Below, one piece after another: positions 9,180-17,401 of a DNA stretch of 64,000 nt; the stretch's first letter is position 1, and the number at the start of each line of letters is the position of its first letter. The stretch comes from Pseudomonadota bacterium. Lineage in GTDB: Bacteria > Desulfobacterota > Desulfobacteria > Desulfobacterales > Desulfobacteraceae. Both the position numbers and the translations under genes were made by a program. Under the pieces are notes generated by a model, which made no database searches, was not told the origin of the DNA, and was given only the letters and a program-made list of their open reading frames with translations. The stretch lies in assembly GCA_018821535.1 (NCBI GenBank), contig JAHJLV010000044.1, forward strand, positions 107,167 through 171,166, written 5' to 3'.

Positions 9180-11458
9180 ACAACGCCTTGAATTTTCTTC
9201 CTGATTTAAAAGGGGTTTATCAGGAAATTTTTGAGTCTGATCAGTCATTTGAACAGATTGCGGCATTTTTTGCAGATGATGAAGGCACGGTGATCCTGTT
9301 GTCCGGAGGCAAGCTTGAGTGTTCACGATATGATATGCTTGCAGTCCGGCCCTGGCTGTCGATAAAAAGCCGTCAGGAAAGAGTCTTTCTTGAATATGAT
9401 GACCGGGAACTTGCGCTGTCCTGTGATCCCTTTGATGCCATTTCAGATCTTCTTGCCAGATTTTCTTTAAAAAATATCCATCCGGATATCCCGGTCTGTG
9501 CAGGTCTGTTCGGGTATTTTGCCTATGATTTAAAAGACCGGATCGAAACACTTCCGGTAACATGTACAGATACCGGCCTTCCGGATATGTGTCTGTATGC
9601 GCCATCCAGTATCCTTGTCCGGGATAGGCACAGCAGTCAGATGCATTTATATATTCCGGAATTTGAGTTTTCATCTGGAACAGATCAAACCAGATTTTCA
9701 TGTTTACATACGGTTGAATTCATTCGAAAATCTTTTTGTGCCAGGCTTGAACAATCCAGTAAACGAACCTCATTTTCACTTGATTATAAAGGGTTTCATT
9801 CCAGCTTTGCAAAAGCGGAGTATATCGATTGCGTCAAAAAAATTATCGCCTATCTTAAAGCCGGGGATATTTATCAGGCAAACCTTTCACAACGTTTTGA
9901 GGCAGGTTTTTCAGGAGACACATATGCCTTGTTTCTGGATCTGTTCCAGCGGAATCCGGCAGCGTTTTTCAGTTATATTCATGCAGGAGATCACAACATT
10001 GTATCCACATCCCCGGAGCGGTTTTTAAAGCGATCGGGACGTTTTGTGGAAACCCGGCCGATAAAAGGAACCATTGCACGGGGAGCCACTCAGGTCCAGG
10101 ATGAAGAAAACAGTCGCATGCTGGCTCAAAGTCTTAAAGATGATGCCGAGCTTACCATGATTGTGGATCTGATGCGCAACGACCTGTCCCGGGTGACTGA
10201 ATCCGGTTCGGTGGTTGTCAGTGAACACAAATGTATTGAACCCTATGAAAATGTATTCCATCTGGTTTCTGTGGTGCAGGGAATTCTTGAGCCGGACAAG
10301 ACCTCGGTGGATCTGCTCAAAGCGACCTTTCCCGGGGGATCAATTACCGGATGCCCCAAGATCCGGGCCATGGAGATTATTGATGAGCTGGAACCTGTGA
10401 AGCGTCATGTGTATACGGGTTCGATCGGATATATCAGCTTTCATGATACCCTGGATCTGTCCATTGCCATCCGGACGGCAACGATTGCAGGCGATCATAT
10501 CATGTTTTCAGTGGGCGGGGGTATTGTGTATGATTCTGATCCTGAAAAAGAATACCAGGAAACACTGGACAAGGGTAAAACCCTGATGGAGTCATTATCC
10601 GGACGACAGCTTGCAGTCGCTGTTCCTGAAAAAAAAGCCTGGGTGGATGGCAGGCTGATGGACCAGAACATGGTAAAAATATCTGCCACCAGCACGGGAT
10701 TTCAATACGGGGCAGGGGTGTTTGAAACCATCCGTGTTGAAGGAAATCATGTGTTCAGGCTCAAAGAGCATGTGGCGCGCATGAATGCATCCTGGCAATC
10801 GATATTTGAAGAATATCCGCCGGATATTACATGGGAAGCGGTGATCCGAATGTTAATCCGGGAAAATAAATTTCAAGATCCAATTCTGGCAGTCAAGCTG
10901 CTTATGGCAAAAGATGACCGGAACTTTGGAAAACCTTATTTTCTGGCAGCTTTTCTGCGCCCCTATATTCACCGACTTGAACTTGCAGGCAAGGACGGCC
11001 TGGATCTTATAACCTATCCCCATGCAAGGCAGTCGCCTCTGGCAGATCATAAAACGCTGAATTATTTATATTATGAACAGGCCATGCGATATGCAAGATC
11101 CCATGGCAGGGATGAAGCGCTGATCCTGAATAGTGATGATACGGTATCTGAAACCAATACCGCAAACATACTTGCCATAGACGGCAATACCGTGTGGATT
11201 CCGGAGTCCCTGCATGTGCTGCCGGGTGTGACGCAAAAGACAGTGTTGACGATCCTGTCCGATAAGGGGTATGATATCTGCCCAAAAAAGATGTTCAAAG
11301 ACCAGATATATTCTTTTCCCAATATTATCCTGACCAATGCTCTGATGGGAGCTGTCAAGGTCTTAAGTATTGATGGGAAGAAAACAGAACATACCAATGG
11401 CATTTGTTCACAGGGCATCTGCGCATATATTAATGCGCAGTTATTCAACCGGCAGTGA
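9176..11458 (+). CDS. pabBC: Fused aminodeoxychorismate synthase I / aminodeoxychorismate lyase (PabB-PabC)
   Basis: Makes p-aminobenzoate for folate. Residues 1 to about 460 are the chorismate-binding PabB half, with KAGDIYQANLSQRF, the lysine-containing PIKGT motif near residue 295 (aminodeoxychorismate synthase rather than anthranilate synthase, which has PIAGT) and GSITGCPKIRAMEI. Residues about 490-760 are a PLP fold-type IV lyase half (DQNMVKISATSTGFQYGAG; SETNTANI near the end). The glutamine amidotransferase PabA is not in the window. The ATG overlaps the MBL stop by four bases. Confidence 0.92.
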   Translation: MNNALNFLPDLKGVYQEIFESDQSFEQIAAFFADDEGTVILLSGGKLECSRYDMLAVRPWLSIKSRQERVFLEYDDRELALSCDPFDAISDLLARFSLKNIHPDIPVCAGLFGYFAYDLKDRIETLPVTCTDTGLPDMCLYAPSSILVRDRHSSQMHLYIPEFEFSSGTDQTRFSCLHTVEFIRKSFCARLEQSSKRTSFSLDYKGFHSSFAKAEYIDCVKKIIAYLKAGDIYQANLSQRFEAGFSGDTYALFLDLFQRNPAAFFSYIHAGDHNIVSTSPERFLKRSGRFVETRPIKGTIARGATQVQDEENSRMLAQSLKDDAELTMIVDLMRNDLSRVTESGSVVVSEHKCIEPYENVFHLVSVVQGILEPDKTSVDLLKATFPGGSITGCPKIRAMEIIDELEPVKRHVYTGSIGYISFHDTLDLSIAIRTATIAGDHIMFSVGGGIVYDSDPEKEYQETLDKGKTLMESLSGRQLAVAVPEKKAWVDGRLMDQNMVKISATSTGFQYGAGVFETIRVEGNHVFRLKEHVARMNASWQSIFEEYPPDITWEAVIRMLIRENKFQDPILAVKLLMAKDDRNFGKPYFLAAFLRPYIHRLELAGKDGLDLITYPHARQSPLADHKTLNYLYYEQAMRYARSHGRDEALILNSDDTVSETNTANILAIDGNTVWIPESLHVLPGVTQKTVLTILSDKGYDICPKKMFKDQIYSFPNIILTNALMGAVKVLSIDGKKTEHTNGICSQGICAYINAQLFNRQ

Positions 11459-11545
11459 TAAGATTTGCAGTGATAAAAAATAAAATGCTATCAAGAAGCG
11501 TGTGAACTTAAAAAAGTTAACCTGAAATTTCAAGGGAGCAGAATT

Positions 11546-12370
11546 ATGAAAAAATTATTAATTGCAGGCGGAATTATTGTTGTGCTCATTGTCGTTTTGA
11601 TTGTTTTGACACTTTCCAACCTGGGACCTATTGTTAAAGAAACGGTGAATACCGTTGGTCCCCGGATTACCAAAACAAACGTAAAATTAGGGGATGTCAG
11701 TCTGTCGATTTTCAGCGGTGAGGCGAAAATTAAAGATTTTGTGCTGGGAAATCCCAACGGGTTTAAATCTGCCCAGGCCATGTCCGTGGGCTCTGTGTAT
11801 GTAGACATTGATGAAACATCCATTACTCAAAATCCGATTGTTATCAATAAAATTGAAATTGTGGCCCCACAGATCACCTATGAAAAAATTTCCGGGACAG
11901 ATAATTTTCAGTCTCTTTTAAAAAACATCCAAAGCAGTGCAAAAGCAGAGAAGAAAACAGCAGACAGTCCGGCCGCAACGGATAATACACAGAGCAGAAA
12001 AATTGTTATCAATGAAGTGATTATTAAAGACGGAAAAGTTAATCTGACCATGGCAGCGCTTGCAGGAAAGACTGTTACAGCCCCGCTTCCGGATCTTCAC
12101 CTCAAGGATATCGGCAGGGAAAAACAGGGCGCAACTCCGGCAGAAGCCTTTGAACAGATATTTTCCACTCTTTACAGCAAGATCAGTTCGGATTCGGTAA
12201 CAGCGGTTCTCAATGATCAGTTAAAACAACTGGGAAATTTAAAAGAACTGGGTGCATCCGGATTGAAAACCGGCACAGATGCAGCCCAGAAGGCAATGGA
12301 TTCAGCCAGGGAAGGTGTTGATCTTAAATCCGCAACAGAGGGGATTAAAGGATTGTTCGGAAAAGAATAA
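11546..12370 (+). CDS. AsmA/DUF748-like membrane-anchored protein
   Basis: Unrecognised at gene level. The 274-aa protein has a single N-terminal membrane helix (about residues 3-25, nearly all Ile, Val and Leu). A beta-rich region follows with GDVSLSIFSGEAKIKDFVLG and a VINKIEIVAPQITYE motif, which is the repeat style of AsmA-type proteins that span the periplasm. The C-terminal 70 residues are Ala/Lys-rich and helical. Family members take part in outer membrane lipid traffic or assembly, but the role here is inferred only from the fold style. RBS AAGGGAG at 11532-11538. Confidence 0.6.
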   Translation: MKKLLIAGGIIVVLIVVLIVLTLSNLGPIVKETVNTVGPRITKTNVKLGDVSLSIFSGEAKIKDFVLGNPNGFKSAQAMSVGSVYVDIDETSITQNPIVINKIEIVAPQITYEKISGTDNFQSLLKNIQSSAKAEKKTADSPAATDNTQSRKIVINEVIIKDGKVNLTMAALAGKTVTAPLPDLHLKDIGREKQGATPAEAFEQIFSTLYSKISSDSVTAVLNDQLKQLGNLKELGASGLKTGTDAAQKAMDSAREGVDLKSATEGIKGLFGKE

Positions 12371-12450
12371 CACAATGCAAACTTGAGATTTGCCTGTGCA
12401 TGGAGTATGTTACCTGCACAATGAGTTTTATTTTTGATAAAAGGCATATT

Positions 12451-13152
12451 ATGAAACAGAAAACAGTGTTTTTGGCCATCTGGTGTGTGGTCTGCTTTTT
12501 GCCGGTTTTTGCCGCAGCAGCGCCTGTGGCTGTGATTGAAGAGCCTGTGTATACATTTGAGTCAGTTGTAGAAGGCGAACATGTCGAACATGAATTTGTG
12601 GTTAAAAATTCAGGGGATGAGCCGTTAAAGATTATCAATGTCTCACCGCCCTGAGGGTGTGACAAAAAGTCTTTTGACAACGAGATTCCCCCGGGCGGGG
12701 AAGGGAAAATCACGCTGGGTTTCAGGTCAGACGGTCTTGGCGGGAAAATCATGGAAAATGTTACTCTTGTTAAAACAAATGATCCTGCCAGATATAAGTT
12801 TTATCTTAAAGTAACCGGTCCGGTTGAGAAGATAATGGAGGTAACCCCGGCTTCTGTTTATCTGGAAGGAAAATCAGGAGAAATTTTGTCTTCAGTGATC
12901 CGTATCACTCCGTCCGTTAAATATCCATTTTCACTGCTCAATATTAAAAAACTCAATAATACCCCGATTCAGGCAGAAATTGTTCAGCTGACCGGGGAAA
13001 ATCCCTCCTGGCAGTTGCATATCAAGGCCACCTCGGATGAAGAAAAGGGGTTTTATGAAGTGCTGGAAATCAAAACGGACAGCAAATATAAGCCGGTCAT
13101 CAAGATACGGGTGTCTGCCGTATTCTCGGCCTCTGAAAAGGTGAAACCGTAA
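12451..13152 (+). CDS. DUF1573 protein with in-frame UGA, probable selenoprotein
   Basis: Secreted DUF1573 (Ig-like, ASH/MSP type) protein. The ATG at 12451 follows AAGG and gives a signal peptide (MKQKTVFLAIWCVVCFLPVF, cleavage near AAAA). The family repeat GDEPLKIINVSPP is followed by UGA at 12652-12654, then GCDKKSFDNEIPPGGEGKI. DUF1573 proteins normally read CGC at this point, so UGA stands exactly where the first cysteine is expected. The same frame stays open for 166 more codons with matching family sequence to 13152. Read through, the protein has 233 residues with Sec at position 68. Conventional calling breaks it into 12451-12654 and 12751-13152. A nonsense mutation or sequencing error is the alternative. 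Confidence 0.72.
12655..12702 (+). promoter_or_regulatory. Candidate SECIS hairpins after the DUF1573 UGA
   Basis: Two hairpins lie within 50 nt of the UGA. The nearer (12660-12679) has a five-pair A/U-rich upper stem and an AGUC loop; opening the top pair gives AAGUCU, close to the AGGUCU loop of E. coli formate dehydrogenase, but its loop starts only 13 nt from the UGA. The further (12687-12701) is a GC-rich stem of five to six pairs with loop CGGGC, 37 nt from the UGA. Which one, if either, binds SelB cannot be decided by eye. Confidence 0.4.
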
Positions 13153-13159
13153 AAGGAAT

Positions 13160-13807
13160 TTGAGCAAAAATAAGATGGTGGAAATTTCAAGGATAAAAGC
13201 GGTCATATTTGACTGTGACGGTGTGATGTTTGATACAGCCCTTGCCAACCGGCAGTATTATAATGAGGTGTTAAGGCTGTTTGGCAAGCCTGTTTTAAAT
13301 GAAGAACAGTTTGTAAATGTTCACATGATGACGGTCAGGGGAGCCATTGAATATCTGTTCCCTGAAAAGGATGATCTGACGGATGTGTTTAAAAGTCTTC
13401 AAAACATCGGCTATCATAAATTCATCCAATATATGGTCATGGAAGAAGGGTTAAAAGATCTGCTGATAAAGCTTAAAACAAACGGATTTATTCGGGGTAT
13501 CGGAACAAACCGGACCAATACCATGGAAAAAGTGCTGATTGATTTTGATCTGAAACCGTTTTTCGAGATTGTGGTGACAGCGGCTGATGTGAGATTTCCC
13601 AAACCTGCTCCGGATCAGTTGAACCTGATTATGGATAAACTGGGCCTTACACCTGCCCAGATTTTGTTTGTTGGGGATTCTGATTATGACAGTCGGGCAG
13701 CATATCATGCATCTGTCGGATTTGTGGCATTTAAAAACCCGGAGTTAAAAGCGGATTATAAAGTGGATTCAATGGGTGAAATCGCCAGAATTTTACAGAT
13801 AAATTAA
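13160..13807 (+). CDS. HAD-superfamily phosphatase
   Basis: Haloacid dehalogenase-like hydrolase. All four motifs are visible: FDCDGVMFDTA (nucleophile DxD) near residue 18, GIGTNRT near residue 115, FPKPAPD with the lysine near residue 147, and FVGDSDYDSRAA near residue 171. The capping helices make it a PGP/CbbY-like subfamily member. The substrate is unknown; phosphoglycolate or a sugar phosphate is possible. The start is uncertain: a TTG at 13160 follows AAAAGGA closely, while the ATG at 13175 has no clear ribosome site. It is eight bases from the DUF1573 stop, so probably co-transcribed. Confidence 0.85.
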   Translation: MSKNKMVEISRIKAVIFDCDGVMFDTALANRQYYNEVLRLFGKPVLNEEQFVNVHMMTVRGAIEYLFPEKDDLTDVFKSLQNIGYHKFIQYMVMEEGLKDLLIKLKTNGFIRGIGTNRTNTMEKVLIDFDLKPFFEIVVTAADVRFPKPAPDQLNLIMDKLGLTPAQILFVGDSDYDSRAAYHASVGFVAFKNPELKADYKVDSMGEIARILQIN

Positions 13808-13815
13808 TATAATTC

Positions 13816-13844
13816 TTGACAAAATCGCCAATCATTATTAAATC
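13816..13844 (+). promoter_or_regulatory. Possible promoter upstream of sat
   Basis: A consensus TTGACA at 13816-13821 lies about 115 bp before the sat start. The best -10 at 17 bp, TAAATC at 13839-13844, is weak. The 128-bp gap and the strong terminator behind sat suggest its own transcription unit. Confidence 0.35.
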
Positions 13845-13935
13845 TTGAGAGATTTTTTTTGGTCTTAAATTTACGGATAAATGTCAGGAAAAAACATTTA
13901 TCAAATGAGAAACATAAACAAGGAGATTGAAGTAT

Positions 13936-15213
13936 ATGTCTAAATTAGTAGCCCCTCACGGTGGAAAAGGACTTGTAATTTGTAAGCTTGATGGCGCAGC
14001 ACGGGATGCAGAACTTAAGAAGGCTGCCGGTCTTAAAAAAATTGAAATTTCTTCCCAGGTCAAAGGCGACCTGATCATGCTGGGTATCGGTGGGTTCAGC
14101 CCATTGAACGGGTTTATGACCAAAGCGGACTGGAAAGGCGTTTGTGCAGATTTCCTTCTTGCTGACGGTACTTTCTGGCCTGTTCCGGTAATGCTGGACG
14201 CATCAAAAGCAGATGCAGATGGAATTAAAGTCGGTGATGAGATTGCGCTTGAAAGAAAAGGCGAAATTTATGCCACCATGAAAGTCACAGAAAAATTTGA
14301 AATGACCGAAGATGAGAAAAAATGGGAATGTGAAAAAGTTTATAAAGGTCATGGTGAAGAGTCAGCTGATAAAGTTTTCTGGGACATCGCAATGAAAGAT
14401 CATCCTGGCGTTCAGATGGTTATGGCCAGAAAAGAATTCTGCCTGGCAGGCCCTGTTAAAGTGCTTTCAGAAGGTGAATTCCCCACAAAATTTAAAGGCG
14501 TGTATCTTACCCCGACTGAAACCCGTGCCATTATGGATGAAAAAGGCTGGGCAAACGTTGCTTCCATGCAGTTGAGAAACCCCATGCACAGATCCCATGA
14601 GCACCTTTGCAAAATCGCTCTTGACGTATGTGACGGTGTTCTGATCCATTCTCTGATCGGCAACCTGAAACCCGGTGATATTCCTGCAGAAGTCCGCATC
14701 GAATGTATCGACACCCTGATCAAAGGATATTTTGTTCCCCAGCATGTCATTAATGGCGGATATCCGCTTGACATGAGATATGCAGGCCCCAGAGAAGCAC
14801 TTCTTCATGCCACTTTCCGTCAGAACTACGGTGTGAACAGGATGATCATCGGTCGTGACCACGCAGGTGTTGGTGATTTCTATACACTGTTTGAAGCACA
14901 GGAAATTTTTGATGCTATTCCGATTCCGGCAGAACCGGGAAAAGCGCTTCTTTGCGAACCATTGAAAATTGACTGGACGTTCTACTGCCACAAATGTGAC
15001 GGCATGGCTTCCATGAGAACCTGCCCGCACGGAAAAGATGACAGAGTTATTCTTTCAGGAACCAAACTGCGTCATGCACTGTCCAACAACGAGCAGGTTG
15101 TTGATCATTTTGGCCGTGAAGAAGTTCTGGTCATTCTGAGAAGATACTATGCATCCTTGACTGAAAAAGTTGAAGTCAAACTGCAGAGTCATGCACAAGG
15201 AAGCAAAATGTAA
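13936..15213 (+). CDS. sat: Dissimilatory ATP sulfurylase
   Basis: Activates sulfate to adenosine 5'-phosphosulfate, the first step of sulfate respiration, in the cytoplasm. The ATG at 13936 ([13 protein letters not shown]) sits 10 nt after AGGAG, better than the in-frame TTG at 13927. The 425-aa protein has [13 protein letters not shown] near residue 212, [10 protein letters not shown] near residue 310 and SGTKLRHAL near residue 375. The segment [16 protein letters not shown] near residues 353-368 is the zinc-binding motif of the sulfate-reducer and sulfur-oxidiser type enzyme. No APS kinase domain is fused. Codon use is strongly biased, as for a highly expressed gene. aprAB are not in the window. 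Confidence 0.96.
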   Translation: MSKLVAPHGGKGLVICKLDGAARDAELKKAAGLKKIEISSQVKGDLIMLGIGGFSPLNGFMTKADWKGVCADFLLADGTFWPVPVMLDASKADADGIKVGDEIALERKGEIYATMKVTEKFEMTEDEKKWECEKVYKGHGEESADKVFWDIAMKDHPGVQMVMARKEFCLAGPVKVLSEGEFPTKFKGVYLTPTETRAIMDEKGWANVASMQLRNPMHRSHEHLCKIALDVCDGVLIHSLIGNLKPGDIPAEVRIECIDTLIKGYFVPQHVINGGYPLDMRYAGPREALLHATFRQNYGVNRMIIGRDHAGVGDFYTLFEAQEIFDAIPIPAEPGKALLCEPLKIDWTFYCHKCDGMASMRTCPHGKDDRVILSGTKLRHALSNNEQVVDHFGREEVLVILRRYYASLTEKVEVKLQSHAQGSKM

Positions 15214-15257
15214 TTGATGTCTGTATAAAGACACGGTTACATTGATTTAAAATATGA

Positions 15258-15301
15258 AGGGTGTTGCCCGGCAAGATGCCGCCGGGCAACACCCTTTTTT
15301 T
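15258..15301 (+). terminator. Rho-independent terminator of sat
   Basis: Perfect 15-bp GC-rich stem (15258-15272 with 15281-15295), 8-nt loop, followed by a run of seven Ts. It separates sat from the convergent ktrA. Confidence 0.93.
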
Positions 15302-15331
15302 GTTTATTCAGGCAGACTGGAACAGCAATTT

Positions 15332-15985
15332 TCAGTCGGTTTTCATTTTTCCCAGACCCTTGTCAGAGCCAAATAATATAAGGATATCACTGTTTTTTAA
15401 TACAAAGTCTGCTTTTGGAATAAAATGTAATTTTTCAGGTACCATTTCTTTTATGGCAACGATCTGGACACCATAGCGATTTGTCAGATTGATCTCCCTG
15501 AGCGATTTTCCAATGAAGCGATCCGGCACTGTCAGTTCAATAATTCCATATCCTTCCATGAATGGCAGAAAATCAATTAAATTTGGATTATGAAGTCTTT
15601 CCGCTGTTGAAATGGCAATATCTTTTTCAGGAAATGAGATTTCCTGGACCCCCAGTTTTTCTAAAATACGCATATGCGGGTCATTGATTGCTTTTGCAAC
15701 AATGTGCCTGATGCCCGATTCCTGCAAATTGAGAACGGCAAGAATTGAATTGCTTAAATTTGATCCAATACTGACAATGGCGGAGTCAATATCTTTTAAA
15801 TCCAGAGAGGAAATGGTTTTGGGGTCTGTCGCATCTGCGACAATGGCTTGTGTGACATGGTCTTTGATGTTCTGGACAAGGTCTGAATTTTTATCCAGGG
15901 CCAGAACATCATGGCCTTTTTCATACAGCCGGATGGCCAGGTGATATCCAAAATTTCCAAGTCCGATAACCAGAAACTGTTTCAT
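15332..15985 (-). CDS. ktrA: Ktr/Trk potassium uptake regulatory subunit (RCK protein)
   Basis: Cytoplasmic gating ring of a potassium channel-like transporter. The N-terminal Rossmann RCK_N domain has the nucleotide motif VIGLGNFGYHLA at residues 5-16 and the acidic residue in VLALDKN; the C-terminal RCK_C domain is recognisable in RFIGKSLREINLTNRYGVQIVAIK. At 217 aa it is a KtrA-type single-RCK protein rather than the two-repeat TrkA. It lies 12 bp behind ktrB, and the two products act together. Confidence 0.92.
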   Translation of the reverse strand: MKQFLVIGLGNFGYHLAIRLYEKGHDVLALDKNSDLVQNIKDHVTQAIVADATDPKTISSLDLKDIDSAIVSIGSNLSNSILAVLNLQESGIRHIVAKAINDPHMRILEKLGVQEISFPEKDIAISTAERLHNPNLIDFLPFMEGYGIIELTVPDRFIGKSLREINLTNRYGVQIVAIKEMVPEKLHFIPKADFVLKNSDILILFGSDKGLGKMKTD

Positions 15986-15997
15986 TTTTTTCTTCCT

Positions 15998-17380
15998 TTA
16001 TCCAATCATGATATTTTCCTGGGCATAATGATAGCGCTTCGGTGCTTTTTGCGTGCTCACCCCAAGTGCAATTGCAACAGGTCCCAGGCGGCCGATGAAC
16101 ATCATTATAGTGATCACGATTTTGCCTTGAATTGATAATGTGGGAGTAACCCCCATGGAAAGTCCGACCGTACCAAACGCACTGACAGTTTCAAACATCA
16201 GTTCCAGAAAAGCACCCCGGGAGGTTTGGTCGAAAACCCCGCCAATTTCGGTCTGTTGCAGAATAATTATACCGAAGATGATGACCAGAAGACTGATCAT
16301 GACAACACTGGTTGCTTTGGCAATACTGCTGTTTGAAATTTTTCGATAAAAAATCTGGGGGTATTCATCGCCTTTGAGCCGTGAATATCCCAGAAGAACC
16401 AAACTTGAAAAGGTGGTGATTTTAACGCCCCCTCCGCAGGAACCCGGGGCTGCGCCAATGAACATGAGTAAAATGATCATGAACAGTGTCCCGTTTGTCA
16501 GGTTTTCAATGGGAAGGGAGTTAAATCCTGATGTCCGGGCATTTACTGCCTGGAAAAAACCGGCCAGGCATTTTTCAGGCAGGGTCATTCCCACAGCGAA
16601 ATTATGCCATTCAAGGAAAATAAAAAAACAGGTGCTGAAAATCAGGAGCAGCAGCGTGCTGGATAAAACCAGTTTGGTGTGAAGGCTGAAAAACGCCCGG
16701 CTTTTTTTTGAAAACGAGATTTTTGTTTTAACTTCGGACAGGACAATAAATCCGATTCCACCCAGAATGATCAGAAAACAGATGGTCAGGCTGACTATCC
16801 AGTCATTGTAATAATTCATGAAACTGTTGGTAAAAAGAGAAAAACCGGCATTGCAAAAAGCGCTGATTGCATGAAAAACCGCATTGAATGCGGCCTCTGA
16901 AATTGACTGAGTGGTTCGAAACCGCAAAAACAGCACAAGCGCGCCGATAAATTCAATGCTGAGTGTAAACAGGAGGATTTCTTTAAGCAGAGAAAAAATT
17001 TCTCTGCCCTCCTCAAAGCTGTATGTGTCCCGCATGATCGTTTTCCCGGTCAACCCGACCTTTTTGCCAAGGGACAGTATAAAAACCGTTGATACAACCA
17101 TGATGCCCAGGCCCCCGGTTTGGATGAGAAGAACAAGAATTATCTGTCCGAAAAAAGAAAAGGTTCCTGCAGTATCAACCACGGTCAGGCCGGTTACGCA
17201 AACCGCAGATGCGGACGTAAACAATGCGTCAATGAAAGGCAGATGGCCCTGGATGCGTGTTGCCCGGGGAAGCATAAGAAGCAGGCTTCCCAGAAGAATG
17301 AGCAGCATATATCCCAATATCAGGATACGGGTTGGAGACTGGGACAAAGATTTTCTCAACGAATTCCTTGCAGCTTTCAT
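15998..17380 (-). CDS. ktrB: Potassium transporter membrane subunit KtrB/TrkH
   Basis: Membrane pore of the potassium uptake system, 460 aa with about ten hydrophobic helices. Selectivity-filter type segments are visible: TSASAVCVTGLTVVDT near residue 60, AISAFCNAGFSLF near residue 170, NARTSGFNSLP near residue 285, and ETVSAFGTVGLSMG near residue 400. These match the four MPM repeats of the family. It is 21 bp downstream of the PiT gene and upstream of ktrA on the same strand. Confidence 0.93.
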   Translation of the reverse strand: MKAARNSLRKSLSQSPTRILILGYMLLILLGSLLLMLPRATRIQGHLPFIDALFTSASAVCVTGLTVVDTAGTFSFFGQIILVLLIQTGGLGIMVVSTVFILSLGKKVGLTGKTIMRDTYSFEEGREIFSLLKEILLFTLSIEFIGALVLFLRFRTTQSISEAAFNAVFHAISAFCNAGFSLFTNSFMNYYNDWIVSLTICFLIILGGIGFIVLSEVKTKISFSKKSRAFFSLHTKLVLSSTLLLLIFSTCFFIFLEWHNFAVGMTLPEKCLAGFFQAVNARTSGFNSLPIENLTNGTLFMIILLMFIGAAPGSCGGGVKITTFSSLVLLGYSRLKGDEYPQIFYRKISNSSIAKATSVVMISLLVIIFGIIILQQTEIGGVFDQTSRGAFLELMFETVSAFGTVGLSMGVTPTLSIQGKIVITIMMFIGRLGPVAIALGVSTQKAPKRYHYAQENIMIG

Positions 17381-17401
17381 CTTCCATTACCGGCTAAGTG
17401 G

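Noticed and set aside
12451..13152. Two separate genes or a frameshift in the DUF1573 region
   Set aside because: The reading frame is identical before and after the UGA and no base has to be added or removed. The second half has no start or ribosome site for nearly 100 bp, and the first half ends in mid-domain.
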